DNA from: Bacillota bacterium
GTDB taxonomy: Bacteria > Bacillota > Clostridia > Lachnospirales > Lachnospiraceae
Assembly: GCA_023402845.1 (NCBI GenBank)
Contig: JAEYFP010000058.1
Location: 1 to 64,000 of the forward strand
DNA length: 64,000 nucleotides
Reading direction: 5' to 3'
Shown: positions 50,205-58,814 of the stretch, piece by piece
Layout of the letters: every line of letters starts with the position of its first letter
Position numbering within the stretch: the stretch's first letter is position 1
Made by a program: the position numbers and the translations under genes
Notes under the pieces: generated by a model
Seen by the model: only the letters and a program-made list of their open reading frames with translations
What the model was told of the DNA's origin: nothing
The model's database searches: none

Positions 50205-51662
50205 TTACCTGCAGTTTTCTAATACCTGTAATAAATATTCCCAAGTGCGCTTTACGGAGCTGATGCTGAGTTTCTCCCTCGGTGTATGAATATTTTCAAT
50301 ATCAGGTCCAAAGGAAACGATATCGATTCCTTCCATTTTTTCGTAGAAAATTCCGCATTCCAGTCCTGCATGAATCCCGGCCAATCTTGGATTATGTCCA
50401 TAATATTGCTGAAATGTACGAAACATCAGATCTCTGAGCGGTGATTTTTCCCGATACTCCCATGCCGGATAATCCGACTCAATTTGGTACTTACCGCCGA
50501 TTGTCTCCGTTAAATATTTCAGCTTGTCATTCAGCGCCTGCTTCTCTGAGGAAACGGAGCTTCTAATGCTGATGATCAGTTCAAATGCCGCCTCCGTCAG
50601 GCGCATAATGCCGGCATTGGAAGAGGTTTGCACGAGATGGTCAGTATCCGGGCTCATCTTCTGAATTCCGTCAGGGATCGTCATGAGCAGAAAAACAATA
50701 CGTTCCTTTGTTTTGGGCGTCAGAACGCGCAGCTCGGCCTGTTCCATGTTTTCACAATAAATCATAATATTGTTTTCGATCGTTCGATATTCATTTTGAA
50801 TGGTTGCTTCAAATTCATGAATATAATTTTCAAGCTTGCCCGCATCCCTTTCATGAACAAGAATTTCGGCCTTTGCTTCACGCGGAATGGCATTGTCCTG
50901 CAAACCGCCCTTTAAATAAGAAATATCAAAATTTATCTTTGTCCCGATATAGTGAAGCAGCCTGCCCATCAACAGGTTGGCATTTCCTCGGTATTTGTCG
51001 ATTTCCATTCCGGAATGTCCGCCTAACAAGCCACAGATGACTAAATTATATTTGATGCCCTGCTTTTCGCAATACCGCACAGGCACCTCACAAGTCACCA
51101 TTCTGCCGCCGGCGTTGCTCGTCAGCAGTTCCCCTTCTACCTCGTTATCGATATTGATCAGTCGTTTCGCCTGCAGACACGAGGTATCAAAAGCTGCCGC
51201 ACCGAGCATCCCAATCTCCTCATCCACCGTAAAAACTGCTTCAAGTGGCGGATGATTGATCGTATCATCCGCAAGGATGGCCAGCAGATAAGCGACCGCA
51301 ATTCCGTCATCGCCTCCCAGCGTCGTCCCCTTTGCATAAATATAATCATCCATAACCGCAAGGTTTAGAGCATCCTTTTTAAAATCATGCCGGCTGTCAT
51401 ACTCAAAATTCTTTTCGCACACCATATCCAGATGACCCTGCAGTATGAGCGGATCAGAAATCTCATAGCCCGTGCTTCCCTGCTTATAAATGACAATATT
51501 TCCATAACTGTCCCTGAGATAGCTGAGACTGTGTGCTCTTGCAAATTCCTCGCAGTAACTGCTGATCGCATCCGTATTTCCTGAACCGCGCGGAATCCGG
51601 CTGATTTCCTCAAAATACCGAAATACCTCTTTCGGCTCTAAATTTTCCAGAATTCCATTCAT
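50205..51662 (-). CDS. pepD: Aminoacyl-histidine dipeptidase (M20 family)
   Basis: PepD (485 residues) is a cytosolic zinc dipeptidase that splits Xaa-His dipeptides such as carnosine. Metal-site motifs are G-H-L-D-M-V (near 80), L-G-G-D-D-G (near 117) and T-V-D-E-E-I-G-M-L (near 146); H-A-G-L-E-C-G lies near residue 420. The length matches the family. AAGGAAAAG precedes the ATG. It faces the plus-strand YlbJ-like gene across a 106-bp divergent spacer. Confidence 0.93.
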   Translation of the reverse strand: MNGILENLEPKEVFRYFEEISRIPRGSGNTDAISSYCEEFARAHSLSYLRDSYGNIVIYKQGSTGYEISDPLILQGHLDMVCEKNFEYDSRHDFKKDALNLAVMDDYIYAKGTTLGGDDGIAVAYLLAILADDTINHPPLEAVFTVDEEIGMLGAAAFDTSCLQAKRLINIDNEVEGELLTSNAGGRMVTCEVPVRYCEKQGIKYNLVICGLLGGHSGMEIDKYRGNANLLMGRLLHYIGTKINFDISYLKGGLQDNAIPREAKAEILVHERDAGKLENYIHEFEATIQNEYRTIENNIMIYCENMEQAELRVLTPKTKERIVFLLMTIPDGIQKMSPDTDHLVQTSSNAGIMRLTEAAFELIISIRSSVSSEKQALNDKLKYLTETIGGKYQIESDYPAWEYREKSPLRDLMFRTFQQYYGHNPRLAGIHAGLECGIFYEKMEGIDIVSFGPDIENIHTPREKLSISSVKRTWEYLLQVLENCR

Positions 51663-51768
51663 CTTTCTTTTCCTTTTCGTTTCCCTTGTGGCGGGCTTTT
51701 TTTCATTTTGTCATATCTATATATAAAAAGCAAGTTATGTTTTCCCGAAAAAAAACATATGCATTATT

Positions 51769-52668
51769 ATGAATGCCATGCTGTTAAAACCAATAAAAAA
51801 ATATGGGCTGTTCGCTGTCTCAGTGCTGTTTATCGCAGCAATCCTGCTCTTTTCAGGTCCTTCTTTAAATGCGTCCAAACGCGGGCTGCTGCTTTGGTTT
51901 ACAACAATGCTGCCGACACTGCTGCCTTATATGATCGCCATTAATGTCATACTATATGTGCTGCCCAACAAAAACACGTTTGCAAAGGGGTTCCTTCTGC
52001 TCGGACTGCTGTGCGGCTATCCGATGGGTGCCAAGCTCTGTGCATCTCTTTACAAAAACGGAAATCTAACCAAGCGGCAAGCGGAATATTATTTGCCGCT
52101 GATCAATCTACCCAGCCCTGCCTATCTCGTTTCCTTTGTCTGCAATCAGTCGCTTTCTGCCGGATCACAGCTTTTTGCTTATCTGCTTTGCATTTATGGC
52201 GCAGTTGCTGTTTATGCGCTGCTTTCTTATCCTTTTAACAAAAAAACAAGAAGCAGCCTCGCCGGACCCTTAACTGTATTTTCAGCTGCTGAGACAGATA
52301 GTGCCTTTTTTGACCGGTGTATTCTGGATGCGTTTGTCGCGATTACGAAACTAGGCGGATATATCATCCTGTTTTCCATTCTCTCCGAACTGTTTTTGCA
52401 GCTTCTGATGCCGTTTTCCGAAGTACTCTCATGCCTGGCTGCAGGGATTCTGGAAATAACAAACGGAACCGAAATAATTATCGGTTCCGGATTATCCTTT
52501 TATCAAAAAAGGCTGTTTATACTCACTGCAACAAGCTTTGGCGGTATTTCCTGCATTTTTCAGACGAAAAGCCTGCTTGCGGACACCGATATTTCCATGA
52601 GCCGTTATATCTATGCCAAAATGGGAATGGCATTTCTGACGGCGCTTTTCGTGCGGTTATTTATTTAA
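51769..52668 (+). CDS. YlbJ-like sporulation integral membrane protein
   Basis: The 299-residue protein has about seven hydrophobic segments and the nucleoside-recognition/Gate-type motif G-L-L-C-G-Y-P-M-G-A-K (near 84), with T-S-F-G-G-I-S-C late in the protein, the pattern of YlbJ, a spore-cortex membrane protein under mother-cell control in Bacillus. It is the only plus-strand gene between 7.3 and 63.4 kb. No good ribosome binding site precedes the first ATG; a second ATG lies three codons later. The 3' end overlaps the convergent coiled-coil gene by 12 bases. Confidence 0.8.
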   Translation: MNAMLLKPIKKYGLFAVSVLFIAAILLFSGPSLNASKRGLLLWFTTMLPTLLPYMIAINVILYVLPNKNTFAKGFLLLGLLCGYPMGAKLCASLYKNGNLTKRQAEYYLPLINLPSPAYLVSFVCNQSLSAGSQLFAYLLCIYGAVAVYALLSYPFNKKTRSSLAGPLTVFSAAETDSAFFDRCILDAFVAITKLGGYIILFSILSELFLQLLMPFSEVLSCLAAGILEITNGTEIIIGSGLSFYQKRLFILTATSFGGISCIFQTKSLLADTDISMSRYIYAKMGMAFLTALFVRLFI

Positions 52669-53310
52669 AATATCAAGATTGATCCCGTCCGAATTTACTC
52701 CCGTATTTTTCATGCTCCCCGCCCCGAAAGGCATGCCGCCCTCCAGCATGGCAATCTCACTTTCCAGTTCCACCTGCGGATACAATTCGGAACGGTTCTT
52801 CGTGATAACAGTTTCACATTCTCTCAGTTGGGAAACGAGTGATCCATATTTGGCTTCCGCCGTATCAATCGCATGTGTAACGATATTTTGCAGTTCCGCA
52901 AGCATATCATCCGTATATTTCATGGAAGACTGACGGATACCATTTGCATCCTCCGTTGCACTGTCGAGTATTTGCTGTGCTTGATTTACAGCCTGCTGTA
53001 CAACTTCATTCGCCTGCGCGTAAGCCTGCTGCATAATCTCATGCTCGTTGATCATATGATCCGTATGCGTCTGTGCCTCATTGATCAGCGCATCTGCTTT
53101 TTCTCTCGCATCATTTAAAATTGCTTCTTTATTGCTGATGATTTTTTGATACCGCTTGATTTCATCCGGCGTTTTCATCCGAAGCTCACGCAGCAGCTCA
53201 TCCATATGTTCCTTATCCACAAGTATTTTTGTGTTGGAAAGCGGCTGGTATTTGCAATTATCAATAAAATCTTCAATTTCTTCAATAATTTGCTCAATTC
53301 TACTGCTCAT
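52657..53310 (-). CDS. Coiled-coil protein (clostridial 'V-type ATPase subunit H'-like)
   Basis: The 217-residue protein is largely helical. Residues 55-190 are rich in Ala, Glu, Gln and Lys with heptad-like spacing, indicating a long coiled coil (K-A-D-A-L-I-N-E-A, A-N-E-V-V-Q-Q-A-V). Related clostridial proteins are annotated as ATPase or vacuolar ATPase subunit H, with no V-ATPase genes present here, or as DivIVA-like. The C-terminal 40 residues are Gly-rich and acidic. GGAGAG precedes the ATG. It is 28 bases after coaD and probably cotranscribed; a cytoskeletal or scaffold role is only a guess. Confidence 0.6.
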   Translation of the reverse strand: MSSRIEQIIEEIEDFIDNCKYQPLSNTKILVDKEHMDELLRELRMKTPDEIKRYQKIISNKEAILNDAREKADALINEAQTHTDHMINEHEIMQQAYAQANEVVQQAVNQAQQILDSATEDANGIRQSSMKYTDDMLAELQNIVTHAIDTAEAKYGSLVSQLRECETVITKNRSELYPQVELESEIAMLEGGMPFGAGSMKNTGVNSDGINLDILNK

Positions 53311-53338
53311 ATCTTTCTCTCCTCAACGTGTATATTGC

Positions 53339-53836
53339 TCAATACTGCTCTCGTTTTTTGATTCCATATTTCGCATAGGTCAGGTCTGCAATAAACGGCG
53401 GTACGAACTTAGAAATGTCTCCCCCGAAGCTCGCTACCTCCTTCACGGTAGAAGAACTCAAATAGGCATACTCCAAACTTGTCGTCAGGAATATCGTATC
53501 GACATTTTCCGCCAGCTTATGATTGGTCTGGGCAAGCTGAAGCTCATATTCAAAATCTGTGATTGCACGCAGTCCCCTTATTACCACGTTTGCGTTCGCC
53601 TGTTTTGCATATTCGGCAAGCAGTCCCTCATAGCTGTCTATAGATACATTGGGCATTCCCGCCGTCACCTCTTTTAATATAGTAACACGTTCCTCCACAG
53701 AAAACAACGGACTCTTCACTTTGTTATTCAGTACACTGACGGTCAGTTCATCAAAAATATTTGATGCACGTTTGATAATATCAATGTGACCGAAGGTAAC
53801 CGGATCAAAGCTGCCCGGATAGATCGCTGACTTCAT
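53339..53836 (-). CDS. coaD: Phosphopantetheine adenylyltransferase
   Basis: CoaD (165 residues) makes dephospho-CoA from 4'-phosphopantetheine and ATP. The nucleotidyltransferase motif Y-P-G-S-F-D-P-V-T-F-G-H is near residues 5-16 and the I-S-S-T-V-K-E-type motif is present as L-S-S-S-T-V-K-E. ATG 53836 has GGAGG 5 bases upstream, inside the rsmD gene, which it overlaps by 32 bases. rsmD-coaD is a near-universal Firmicutes pairing. Confidence 0.97.
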   Translation of the reverse strand: MKSAIYPGSFDPVTFGHIDIIKRASNIFDELTVSVLNNKVKSPLFSVEERVTILKEVTAGMPNVSIDSYEGLLAEYAKQANANVVIRGLRAITDFEYELQLAQTNHKLAENVDTIFLTTSLEYAYLSSSTVKEVASFGGDISKFVPPFIADLTYAKYGIKKREQY

Positions 53837-54407
53837 TTGTTCCTCCCTCACCCTGTCTTTTCCGGATAAAAAGATGGGAATTTGACTTGTATCTTTTGCA
53901 TTTCACAATTTCCATACCGATCACTTTCGGCACATAATCAAAATCTGTCTCGTTAGACGCCTCCACAATAATCATTGTATTCTCATGAATAAGACCGGAG
54001 GTCTGCAGATAGAAAAGAACCTCCTTCTCCAGTTCCCTGTCAAACGGCGGATCCATAAATACGAGATCAAACTTGTATCGCCCTTCCATCTGGCGAAGTG
54101 CCGACATGACATCCATCGAAAACACCTGCGCGTTGTCAGCAAGCTTTGTTTTCTTTAAATTTTCCTCAATGCATTTTATCGCGGATTTTGAACGTTCCAC
54201 GAAAATTGCCCTCTGTGCGCCGCGGCTTAAAGCTTCAATACCGATGCCGCCGCTTCCGCTGAATAAATCAAGAAAAACCGAATCATATACATACGGCATC
54301 AGCACGTTAAATAACGTCTCCTTTGTCTTGTCCGATGTCGGCCTTGTCTCAAAACCGGCCGGTGCTTTTAACTGCAGCCTTCTGGCACTTCCCGCAATCA
54401 CTCTCAT
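53805..54407 (-). CDS. rsmD: 16S rRNA (guanine(966)-N2)-methyltransferase
   Basis: RsmD (200 residues) methylates G966 of 16S rRNA with S-adenosylmethionine. The SAM motif D-L-F-S-G-S-G-G-I-G-I-E-A-L-S (near 49-63) and the catalytic motif M-D-P-P-F-D (near 121) are present; R-V-I-A-G opens the protein as usual. It lies 12 bases after parC and overlaps coaD. Confidence 0.95.
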   Translation of the reverse strand: MRVIAGSARRLQLKAPAGFETRPTSDKTKETLFNVLMPYVYDSVFLDLFSGSGGIGIEALSRGAQRAIFVERSKSAIKCIEENLKKTKLADNAQVFSMDVMSALRQMEGRYKFDLVFMDPPFDRELEKEVLFYLQTSGLIHENTMIIVEASNETDFDYVPKVIGMEIVKCKRYKSNSHLFIRKRQGEGGTNEVSDLSGQL

Positions 54408-54419
54408 ATGAACACCTTT

Positions 54420-56669
54420 CTATAAACGAAGCTTTATCCCTTTTGTATCACGTTTTCCGAGCTTTAGCTTGTTCAGCTCGACCTGCTTCTCTTTAATTTC
54501 TGCGGTCTGTTCCACACCGTTCTTTAGGAAATAGACCGCTTCCACCTCATCAATACCGGTAAGCTTCATACCTCTGACTCCTACGGCACCCTTTTTCTTG
54601 ACCGGAATTTCATCAATCGCAAACTTTAAGAACATACCGTCCTTCGTTTGCAGAACGATGTTTTTCTGATCAACGACGGGAGAAATTGAGAGGACTTCAT
54701 CCCCGTCACCAAGTCCTGTCGCTGCAACTGTCCGCTTTGTCACGTCAAATTCCGTGCCAAACACCTGCTTAAGCATAGATTTTTTGGTTGCAAATACAAG
54801 CTTTTGCATCACAAGCTCTTTTAATGAGCAAAGATAGACGAGCGTCTCTTCCTGACTGCTGAAATTGCTGATATTGTCGATCGGCGTTCCTTTATCCCGA
54901 AACTTCCCATAAGGAATATCCAGTATCTTTATTGTATGCATCTGTCCCTTATTTGTAAAGACACAAATCCGTCCGGTATTCATGCATGGGAACACATATT
55001 TATTTTCTGCATTTGCGGCCTCTTTATTCCTCTCGTAGGTCTGTTGATCGATTGTCTTGGCATAACCAAAGCGATCCATCAGGAAAATAACTTCCATTTC
55101 CTCGATCTTCTTTTCCTCAAACACGATTTCTTCCGCATTTTCGATCTTTGTACGGCGTTCTCTTCCGAATTCCTTTTTATAAACGTCCAACTCTTTTGTG
55201 ATGACCTTGTCCATTGCTGCAGGATTTGTCAGGACATCTTTATAAAATTCGATATTTTTCAGCGTAATGTCATGTTCCTTCATCAACGCTTCAATTTCCA
55301 AACCAATCAGGCGATAGAGACGCATTTCCAAAATAGCCGTTGCCTGGCGTTCCGTAAAACGAAGCTGCTCTGCCATCTTCTTAGAAATTCTTGATTTAAA
55401 TTGAATTCCTTCTGTTATGCCCTCTGTCAGGCACGCCTTTGCAGCCTTAATATCTCGGGAACCCCTTAAAATTTCTATGATTAAATCAATAACATCGCAG
55501 GCTTTGATCAAGCCTTCCTGAATCTCCTTCTTATCAAGCTCTTTGCTTAATAATGTCTTATATTTTCTTGTCGCGATTTCCCTCTGAAAATTGACATGAT
55601 GACGAATAATATCCTTCAGCCCGAGCGTTTCCGGCCTGCCATCCGCAACGGCAAGCATATTGACGCCAAACGTATCCTCCAGCTTTGTTTTTTTGAAAAG
55701 CATATTCTTCAAATTTTCTATATCAGCATCCTTTTTCACCTCGATGACGATACGGATGCCCTCTTTAGAGGACTGGTTTGAAATATCCACGATGTCATTT
55801 GTTTTTTTTGTATCAATCAGTGTGACAATATCCATCAGGAATTTACTAATATTGGCTCCGATCATCGGATACGGGATCTCCGTTACTACGAGCTTCGTTT
55901 TTCCCAGCTTCCCCTTTTCCAGTTCAACTTTTCCGCGGATCTTGATTTTACCGGCACCCGTCTCATAAATAGAAAGGAGATCATCCTTGTTTGTTACGAT
56001 TCCGCCTGTCGGGAAATCAGGGCCCTGAATATATTCCATCAGCTCCTTCGTTGTAATTTCAGGATTCTTCATATAGGCCTTGACCCCCTCCACAACTTCT
56101 CCGAGATTGTGGGGAGGCATATTCGTCGCCATACCGACGGCGATCCCTTCCGTTCCGTTGATTAAAAGATTTGGAATCTTAGCCGGAAGCACCTCCGGCT
56201 CTGTTTCTGTCTCGTCAAAATTAGGAATAAAATCAACAACGTCCTTATCCAAATCAGCAAGCATCGCCTCCTGCGTCACCTTTTGAAGACGTGCCTCCGT
56301 ATAGCGCATCGCCGCCGCACCGTCGCCCTCGATCGAACCAAAATTACCATGACCGTCTACAAGCGGCAATCCTTTTTTAAAATCCTGAGACATGACGACA
56401 AGCGATTCATAAATTGAACTGTCACCATGCGGATGATATTTTCCCATCGTATCACCGACTATACGGGCAGATTTCCTGTACGGCCTGTCATAGCGGATAC
56501 CCAGTTCATACATATCATAAAGTGTACGTCTCTGTACCGGTTTTAATCCGTCCCTTACATCGGGCAGTGCACGCGCGATGATAACGCTCATTGCATAATC
56601 AATATACGACTTCTGCATCACATCAGAAAATTCTGTTTTTATAATTTGCTCCTCGATTACCGCAGCCAT
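54420..56669 (-). CDS. parC: Type IIA topoisomerase subunit A, ParC-like
   Basis: The 749-residue subunit carries the breakage-reunion domain with the quinolone-resistance region K-Y-H-P-H-G-D-S-S-I-Y-E (78-89) and catalytic Tyr123 in A-M-R-Y-T-E-A-R-L. The C-terminal beta-pinwheel has repeats such as G-V-R-G-M-K-L, but I find no QRRGGKG GyrA box, so it should decatenate or relax DNA rather than supercoil it. It follows parE by 69 bases. An alternative is a divergent second gyrase A. Confidence 0.82.
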   Translation of the reverse strand: MAAVIEEQIIKTEFSDVMQKSYIDYAMSVIIARALPDVRDGLKPVQRRTLYDMYELGIRYDRPYRKSARIVGDTMGKYHPHGDSSIYESLVVMSQDFKKGLPLVDGHGNFGSIEGDGAAAMRYTEARLQKVTQEAMLADLDKDVVDFIPNFDETETEPEVLPAKIPNLLINGTEGIAVGMATNMPPHNLGEVVEGVKAYMKNPEITTKELMEYIQGPDFPTGGIVTNKDDLLSIYETGAGKIKIRGKVELEKGKLGKTKLVVTEIPYPMIGANISKFLMDIVTLIDTKKTNDIVDISNQSSKEGIRIVIEVKKDADIENLKNMLFKKTKLEDTFGVNMLAVADGRPETLGLKDIIRHHVNFQREIATRKYKTLLSKELDKKEIQEGLIKACDVIDLIIEILRGSRDIKAAKACLTEGITEGIQFKSRISKKMAEQLRFTERQATAILEMRLYRLIGLEIEALMKEHDITLKNIEFYKDVLTNPAAMDKVITKELDVYKKEFGRERRTKIENAEEIVFEEKKIEEMEVIFLMDRFGYAKTIDQQTYERNKEAANAENKYVFPCMNTGRICVFTNKGQMHTIKILDIPYGKFRDKGTPIDNISNFSSQEETLVYLCSLKELVMQKLVFATKKSMLKQVFGTEFDVTKRTVAATGLGDGDEVLSISPVVDQKNIVLQTKDGMFLKFAIDEIPVKKKGAVGVRGMKLTGIDEVEAVYFLKNGVEQTAEIKEKQVELNKLKLGKRDTKGIKLRL

Positions 56670-56738
56670 TTATTCCGCCCCCTGTTTTCTTTTTTCCGTT
56701 TCATTATACGCAATTTACTCCGTTTCGACGCGATATTT

Positions 56739-58658
56739 CTAAATATCCAGCTCCGCATCTCTGGCATGCCTGTAAATAAATTCCCGTCTTGGCGGTACTT
56801 CCGTCCCCATCAGCATTTCCGTCGTATTGGATGCAAGCCGTGCATCTTCTATTTCCACAAGCTTCAGTCTCCTTGTCTTCGGATCCAGAGTCGTCTCCCA
56901 CAACTGTACGGCGTCCATCTCTCCCAGTCCCTTATAGCGCTGCAGCGTGAAATTTTTATGGCCCTTGCGGTATTTCAGCAAAGCCTTGTCATCATAAAGA
57001 TATTCTTCCTCGCCCTTTTGCGGCATCGCTTTGTAAAGAGGCGGCATGGCAATATACACATGTCCCTCATAAATCAGTTCCGGCATAAAGCGATAAAATA
57101 ACGTCAACAGCAGCGTGGAGATATGCGCGCCGTCCACATCGGCATCAGCCATGATGATAATCTTATCATAGCGAAGCTTAGTAATGTCAAAATCGTTGCC
57201 GTAGCCCTCTGAAAATCCGCAGCCGAAAGCATTGATCATTGTCTTAATTTCAGCATTCGCAAGCACCTTGTCGATACTCGCCTTTTCTACATTTAATATT
57301 TTACCGCGGATTGGAAGGATCGCCTGGTAATTTCTGTCCCTTGCCGTCTTGGCCGAACCACCCGCGGAATCTCCCTCCACAATAAAGACTTCACACCTTG
57401 CAGCGTCCCTGCTCTCACAATTGGCAAGCTTCCCGTTCGAATCAAATGAATATTTTTGCTTCGTCAGCAGATTTGTCTTCGCCTTTTCTTCGGTTTTTCT
57501 TATTTTAGCTGCTTTTTCCGCACAGGAAAGCACTGATTTTAGAGTCTCTAAATTTCTGTCAAAAAAGCGGACTACCTCATCACCCGTCACCTTACCTACC
57601 GCTTTAGACGCATCCTGATTGTCGAGCTTTGTTTTTGTCTGCCCCTCAAAGCGGGGTGTCGGATGCTTGATCGAAATGACCGCAGTCATGCCGTTTCGGA
57701 TGTCAGCACCCGTAAAATTTGCATCCTTCTCCTTTAAAATATTTAATTCCCGCGCGTAGGTATTCATCACATTTGTAAATATCGTCTTGAATCCGGTCAG
57801 GTGTGTCCCGCCTTCGGCATTATAAATGTTGTTGCAGAAGCCCAGTACATTTTCATGAAACTCGTTGACATACTGAAACGCAACTTCGACCGTAATTCCA
57901 TCCGATTCCCCCGTAAAATAAGCAGGTTCATGAAGCACGTCCTTATTTCCGTTAATATCCTTGACAAAACCGATAATGCCATCCGATTCATGAAATTCAA
58001 TTTGTTCCGGCGGCTCATACCGATTGTCTGAAAAATAAATTGTCAGCGCCGGATTCAGGTAAGCAGTCTCATGCAGACGGCTCTTGATCTCCTCTTCTTT
58101 AAACCGCGTCTTTTCAAAGATCGTATCATCCGGAAGAAAGTTGATTTTCGTACCTGTTTCCCTGCTCTTTCCGATGACCGGCAGTAAGCCGTCTTCCAAC
58201 TCGATTGCCGGGATTCCTCTGCTGTAACGGTCATGGAATACCTTTCCTTCCCTTCTGATCTCAATATCCAGATGCTCGGAAAGTGCATTGACGACTGAAG
58301 AGCCAACTCCGTGCAAACCTCCGCTCGTCTTGTATACCGAATCGTCGAACTTACCTCCCGCATGAAGCGTCGTAAATACAAGACGTTCCGCACTTACACC
58401 CTTTTCATGCATACCGACAGGGATACCTCGTCCATTGTCGGAAACAGTTGCTGAACCGTTCCTTTCTAAGGATACCCATATTTTATCGCAAAATCCGGCG
58501 AGATGTTCATCGACGGAGTTGTCCACAATTTCATAGACCAGATGATTCAGACCTTTTGTCGTAACGCTGCCGATATACATGCCCGGTCGCTTCCTCACTG
58601 CCTCCAAACCCTCTAAAACGGTAATGCTGCTCGCATCATAGGTCGATTTATTTGTCAT
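56739..58658 (-). CDS. parE: Type IIA topoisomerase subunit B, ParE-like
   Basis: The 639-residue ATPase subunit has GHKL motifs N-S-V-D-E, D-N-G-R-G-I-P and, near 106-115, K-T-S-G-G-L-H-G-V-G, where the Thr is typical of ParE (GyrB has Val). The TOPRIM motifs E-G-D-S-A-G-G and D-A-D-V-D-G-A-H and the C-terminal L-Q-R-Y-K-G-L-G-E-M follow. ATG 58658 has AAGGGG upstream; the longer frame starts seven codons earlier. A 13-bp inverted repeat lies in its promoter region. Confidence 0.85.
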   Translation of the reverse strand: MTNKSTYDASSITVLEGLEAVRKRPGMYIGSVTTKGLNHLVYEIVDNSVDEHLAGFCDKIWVSLERNGSATVSDNGRGIPVGMHEKGVSAERLVFTTLHAGGKFDDSVYKTSGGLHGVGSSVVNALSEHLDIEIRREGKVFHDRYSRGIPAIELEDGLLPVIGKSRETGTKINFLPDDTIFEKTRFKEEEIKSRLHETAYLNPALTIYFSDNRYEPPEQIEFHESDGIIGFVKDINGNKDVLHEPAYFTGESDGITVEVAFQYVNEFHENVLGFCNNIYNAEGGTHLTGFKTIFTNVMNTYARELNILKEKDANFTGADIRNGMTAVISIKHPTPRFEGQTKTKLDNQDASKAVGKVTGDEVVRFFDRNLETLKSVLSCAEKAAKIRKTEEKAKTNLLTKQKYSFDSNGKLANCESRDAARCEVFIVEGDSAGGSAKTARDRNYQAILPIRGKILNVEKASIDKVLANAEIKTMINAFGCGFSEGYGNDFDITKLRYDKIIIMADADVDGAHISTLLLTLFYRFMPELIYEGHVYIAMPPLYKAMPQKGEEEYLYDDKALLKYRKGHKNFTLQRYKGLGEMDAVQLWETTLDPKTRRLKLVEIEDARLASNTTEMLMGTEVPPRREFIYRHARDAELDI

Positions 58659-58708
58659 GTTTATTCCCCTTGCTCCCATTCATTAAACGTGGCGCGATAT
58701 AATGCCTC

Positions 58709-58738
58709 ATGATATAATGTCTCACGACATTATATCAT
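58709..58738. promoter_or_regulatory. 13-bp inverted repeat upstream of parE
   Basis: ATGATATAATGTC (58709-58721) is exactly repeated inverted at 58726-58738 with a 4-base loop, in the recG-parE spacer. The arms contain TATAAT-like hexamers on both strands, so the repeat may overlap the parE promoter and act as an operator. Confidence 0.55.
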
Positions 58739-58757
58739 ATCCCACAAAAATTTCAAT

Positions 58758-58810
58758 AAAAAAGCACAATTTGTTGTGGCTCTTATGACCGTTTGTACAA
58801 TACATTGTGC
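58758..58810 (-). terminator. Terminator after recG
   Basis: On the minus strand GCACAAT (58810-58804) can pair with ATTGTGC (58770-58764), and a compact CACAA/TTGTG hairpin lies inside; both are followed by TTTTTT. It begins 5 bases past the recG stop. Confidence 0.55.
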
Positions 58811-58814
58811 CTTT

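Noticed and set aside
52657..53310. V-type ATPase subunit
   Set aside because: The resemblance is only coiled-coil composition; no other V-ATPase subunit genes are in the neighbourhood.
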